Source: Botryllus schlosseri (lineage: Eukaryota; Chordata; Ascidiacea; Stolidobranchia; Styelidae). From it: a stretch of 20,277 nucleotides of DNA. The position numbers and the translations under genes are program-made. How positions within the stretch are numbered: the first letter of the stretch is position 1; each line of letters begins with the position of its first letter. A model generated the notes under the pieces. That model was given only the letters and a program-made list of their open reading frames with translations. It did not search any database and was not told where the DNA came from. The DNA lies in assembly GCA_000444245.1 (NCBI GenBank), contig ATSW01012988.1, positions 1 through 20,277 of the forward strand, read 5' to 3'. Below are positions 18,345 to 20,277 of this stretch, piece after piece.

Positions 18345-18360
18345 TACAATGTACATTGTA
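18345..18360. repeat. 16-bp perfect palindrome TACAATGTACATTGTA
   Basis: It is exactly self-complementary without a loop. A related GTACATTGTACAT word occurs at 2158-2170. No function can be assigned. Confidence 0.6.
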
Positions 18361-18611
18361 CAGCTGGCATATTAAAAAACTCTTTCTCCACTTCTCTGTA
18401 GTAATAGCACCCCATTCATTAATGAATTGTTTGCAGCTGGCCAAGAATTATTAAATTATTCCACACAATAGTGGAACGAAAACCCTAATCACAAAGTGGA
18501 TGCGGGAATTTGATCATTGTGTGTCGCGACACGAATGGAGCAGAGGACGATCATAATATGCACAGGAGTGTTAGCCTATGATCTACGAGAGCCGTAACTG
18601 CCGCACCCAAA

Positions 18612-18625
18612 CCCCCAATTGGGGG
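18612..18625. repeat. 14-bp palindrome CCCCCAATTGGGGG
   Basis: A perfect palindrome of C5-AATT-G5 in otherwise AT-rich sequence. It could be a fused pair of transposon ends or a protein-binding site; nothing around it decides. Confidence 0.5.
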
Positions 18626-18821
18626 AGCTCGAAAGTCGAAGGGGCCCACGATTATTTCGTCGGTCGTTTGTTGGAGGATGTTCATTCAACTCGAAAATTT
18701 TCGTGGAGTTCTAGATTTAAATATCATCAATAAATTAAGAGAAAAATGCGCATATTTTAGATCAATAGGCATATCGGCGCCGTCGACTACCACGCATTGA
18801 ACAGGATTATGACTCTAAGAT

Positions 18822-18891
18822 CAGAGGTGGGCCACAGCACATTTTCACACCGGAAAATGTGCCACGGTCTAGAAAGGGCTGTGAACCCCTG
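18822..18891. mobile_element. 70-bp hairpin MITE, hAT-like ends
   Basis: The ends are CAGAGGTGGGCCACAGC and GGGCTGTGAACCCCTG, imperfect inverse copies of the CAGRGGTG hAT type. Inside is a perfect 10-base stem (GCACATTTTC and GAAAATGTGC). The flanking octamers match poorly (about 4 of 8), so the duplication has decayed or the limits are off by a base or two. Confidence 0.5.
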
Positions 18892-18904
18892 GACTAGATA
18901 GATA

Positions 18905-18957
18905 GATCATTGTATAGCAGTCTTGAATGTCTTGTGGAGTTTTGAAAAGATGAAAAT
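18905..18957 (+). repeat. LINE tail fragment, copy C
   Basis: TCATTGTATAGCAGTCTTG matches 18 of 19 bases of the LINE 3' UTR at 15877 onward. After a short insertion, TTGTGGAGTTTTGAAAAGATGAAA corresponds to TTGTGGTGTATTGAAATGATGAAA (quoted here in pieces: TTGTGG, GTATTGAAA, GATGAAA). The fragment ends at the candidate ATG of the next feature. Confidence 0.5.
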
Positions 18958-19345
18958 ATTGGTACTGCTACTCGTATTTTACGCAGTAAAAGCTTACTCT
19001 ACCGTGCTGGCTTTTGGTGGGGTACACTTTCTTCGACATTGCAGCTACGGTTCACACCCTAAATCCTACGATAATCACCGCGCCATGCGATGCGATAATG
19101 ACATACAAAATATCTTGTTCAGTCGAAGCATAAGTGCGTTGTTCCTATAGTTACTATGATAACATGGGTATCTCCCGATTTTCAGTGGGAACTGCAGCAC
19201 CTAGCCGGTAACAATCCGCTGACGACTTGATCGCTAGAGGGATGCACGACGTTCCTTGATTTCACTTTTCAGAGAAGGAGAGATATGATGTTATTTTTCG
19301 CCTGCAACATCGAGAGGCTTTTGACGACGGAGATGCGATACGACC
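18950..19345 (+). CDS. candidate secreted small protein, 2 exons, incomplete
   Basis: Not recognised. Exon 1 (18950-19133) starts MKILVLLLVFYAVKAYS, a good signal peptide (Lys, hydrophobic core, small residues before a likely cut after KAYS or nearby). About 44 residues follow, with two Cys (FLRHCSYG, AMRCDND). A GTGCGT donor at 19134 and a TTTTCAG acceptor at 19271-19272 define a 139-base intron with matching phase. Exon 2 (19273-19345) reads KERYDVIFRL, QHREAFDDGDAIR and ends at CC|GTAAGG, a strong donor. A third exon must lie further right; one option starts near 19931 but is unproven. Evidence is signal peptide plus compatible splice sites only, and without the splice exon 1 runs to a stop at 19150. 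The start codon lies in a LINE-derived fragment, so this may be a recent or false gene. Confidence 0.3.
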
Positions 19346-19415
19346 GTAAGGTCATCTAGTCTGCACCCCGGTTTTTTCTGCTCCATGCTATCCGTGGTTG
19401 CTGAGCGCCTACCTA

Positions 19416-19480
19416 CAGTGGTTCCCAACCTTTTTCATCTCGTGGACCCTTTGGCCGAAATTTGAGCCAAAATTCCCTCC
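19416..19480 (+). mobile_element. hAT-like left-end remnant (cagtggttcccaacc)
   Basis: CAGTGGTTCCCAACCTTTTT, then CGTGGACCC and GGCCGAA, is a very common animal hAT/MITE terminus. No GGTTGGGAACCACTG right end is present in the window to the right and no target duplication was found. Right limit arbitrary. Confidence 0.5.
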
Positions 19481-19698
19481 TAGGGGAATCATCCCGATGA
19501 TCAAAAAAGGTCATTTTTTTCCACACAAACACCTGTTGACGGAAAGATAAGACGGGCACTACGGAGTGTTTATTTCAAGCAACACTTTGTCAGCCTCCAA
19601 AAAACAATGATCTTGGTCCCAATCAACACAACTTCTGGAGGACTTCGCTCATCAGACACCCGATACTTCCATTGATACCTACAATTCGCAGTGACACA

Positions 19699-19719
19699 AA
19701 CACACACACGCACACACAC
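19699..19719. repeat. (CA)n microsatellite
   Basis: About ten CA units with a single CG interruption. Confidence 0.9.
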
Positions 19720-20080
19720 TTTCCGCAGCGAACTAAGTACGGTACCACACGATTTGTAGATGTTAGGTAACGGCGAACGCAAAACCTAGGCTATCCATTC
19801 ATGTTTGAAGGCTCACCAGTCACCAGTCACCATGCTGTCACCATGCTGGTGCAATTTACTGGTCGCGCGAATTTTCTTTTGAAGTTTATGTCTGAATTTG
19901 GTCAATAATATTGGTACTTCCAGCATTCTCCTGATTAGATGTCCTCCTGAAGCTGATGGAAATGGTGGACACCTAGGATAGGGCACCTATCATACAGTTA
20001 TGAATATTGATAAAGTTTCGGGTGGGTCCACATTACTTTTCTGAAGCCTACTGCGCAACTCTAAACTGATGCATCTATGC

Positions 20081-20277
20081 TAGGCTTACCATATTTTGGA
20101 AATCAAAAAAGAGGACACTTTTTCAGAAATTTGCAACTTGCAAAACCAGTGTGAAATTCTCTATAAAAGCGGTTAATTTTTCCCACTTTGTGATCGGTTG
20201 ACTAAAAAAAAAAAAAAAAGTTCATCTTTTCCTCTCAGAGCTCAAAATAATGTTTTTTACTCCGCATTGCCCAGGTG
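20081..20277 (-). mobile_element. MITE family 1 copy 3, inverted, cut by window edge
   Basis: It begins TAGGCTTACCATATTTTGGAA, the terminal repeat of the family with one change, and runs as the reverse complement of copy 1: AGGACACTTTTTC, TTTTTCCCACTTTGTGATC, GGTTGACTAAAA. A 15-20 base A run (about 20203-20219) corresponds to the T-rich stretch at 1735-1753 of copy 1. The element continues past the window. Confidence 0.75.

Larger units (their letters stand above)
17122..18821. other. region upstream of the first visible ankyrin exon
   Basis: The 5' exons of the ankyrin gene should lie here or further right, but none could be identified. The stretch holds a LINE tail fragment, a 64-bp tandem repeat and two perfect palindromes (18345-18360, 18612-18625). 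A 119-codon minus-strand open frame at 18307-17948 has no recognisable domain or transmembrane pattern. Confidence 0.5.
19346..20080. other. repeat-bearing non-coding stretch
   Basis: It contains a hAT-like left end at 19416, a CA microsatellite at 19699-19719 and short tandem CACCAGT/CACCATGCTG repeats at 19816-19852. The minus-strand open frame over the microsatellite encodes a Cys-Val run and is not a gene. Confidence 0.6.

Noticed and set aside
19570-19782. 70-codon minus-strand ORF with VCVRVCVCV
   Set aside because: The Cys-Val run is the translated CA microsatellite.

Overview
This window looks like part of an animal nuclear genome. The coding sequence comes in short exons with GT-AG introns, the introns carry several small DNA transposons and LINE tails, and both recognisable proteins are animal-type. 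The style (base composition, short introns of 50-90 bases mixed with kilobase introns, many hAT-type miniature elements, frequent TAGGCCTA motifs) would suit an invertebrate such as a tunicate or another invertebrate deuterostome. I cannot fix the taxon from the sequence.

Left part (1-7403, minus strand): five consecutive exons of a class I facilitative glucose transporter (SLC2A/GLUT family) at 7403-7183, 7111-6969, 2881-2763, 2699-2560 and 922-772. They join in a continuous reading frame of about 257 codons, from just before TM2 to just after TM7. The C-terminal half must lie to the left of the window, and I did not find the exon with TM1. Two introns are very short (71 and 63 bases). Two are long (about 4.1 and 1.6 kb) and hold transposons.

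Middle (7404-10980): mostly non-coding. It holds two neighbouring hAT-like elements (8200-8671 and 8798-9865), an AT-rich stretch, and a weak plus-strand candidate exon at 10467-10587.

Right-centre (10981-17121, minus strand): eight exons of an ankyrin-repeat protein, about 287 codons in one continuous frame. A short acidic stretch comes first, then a basic arginine-rich segment, about five to six ankyrin repeats, and a conserved-looking tail. Both ends of the gene are uncertain. Its introns carry a 160-bp hAT MITE and a 5'-truncated LINE with the end of its pol frame.

Right end (17122-20277): repeats (a 64-bp tandem array, a small hAT MITE, LINE tail fragments, a CA microsatellite and a third copy of a window-wide MITE family running off the edge). 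There is also one speculative plus-strand gene encoding a short secreted protein (18950-19345).

The transporter and the ankyrin gene share a strand and sit next to each other. Nothing in the sequence links them functionally. I see no tRNA, rRNA, CRISPR or clearly novel multi-gene system. The points most worth following up are a Thr in place of the sugar-binding Asn of the transporter's QQLSGIN motif, the unassigned ankyrin protein, the two weak plus-strand candidates and the well-bounded MITE families.
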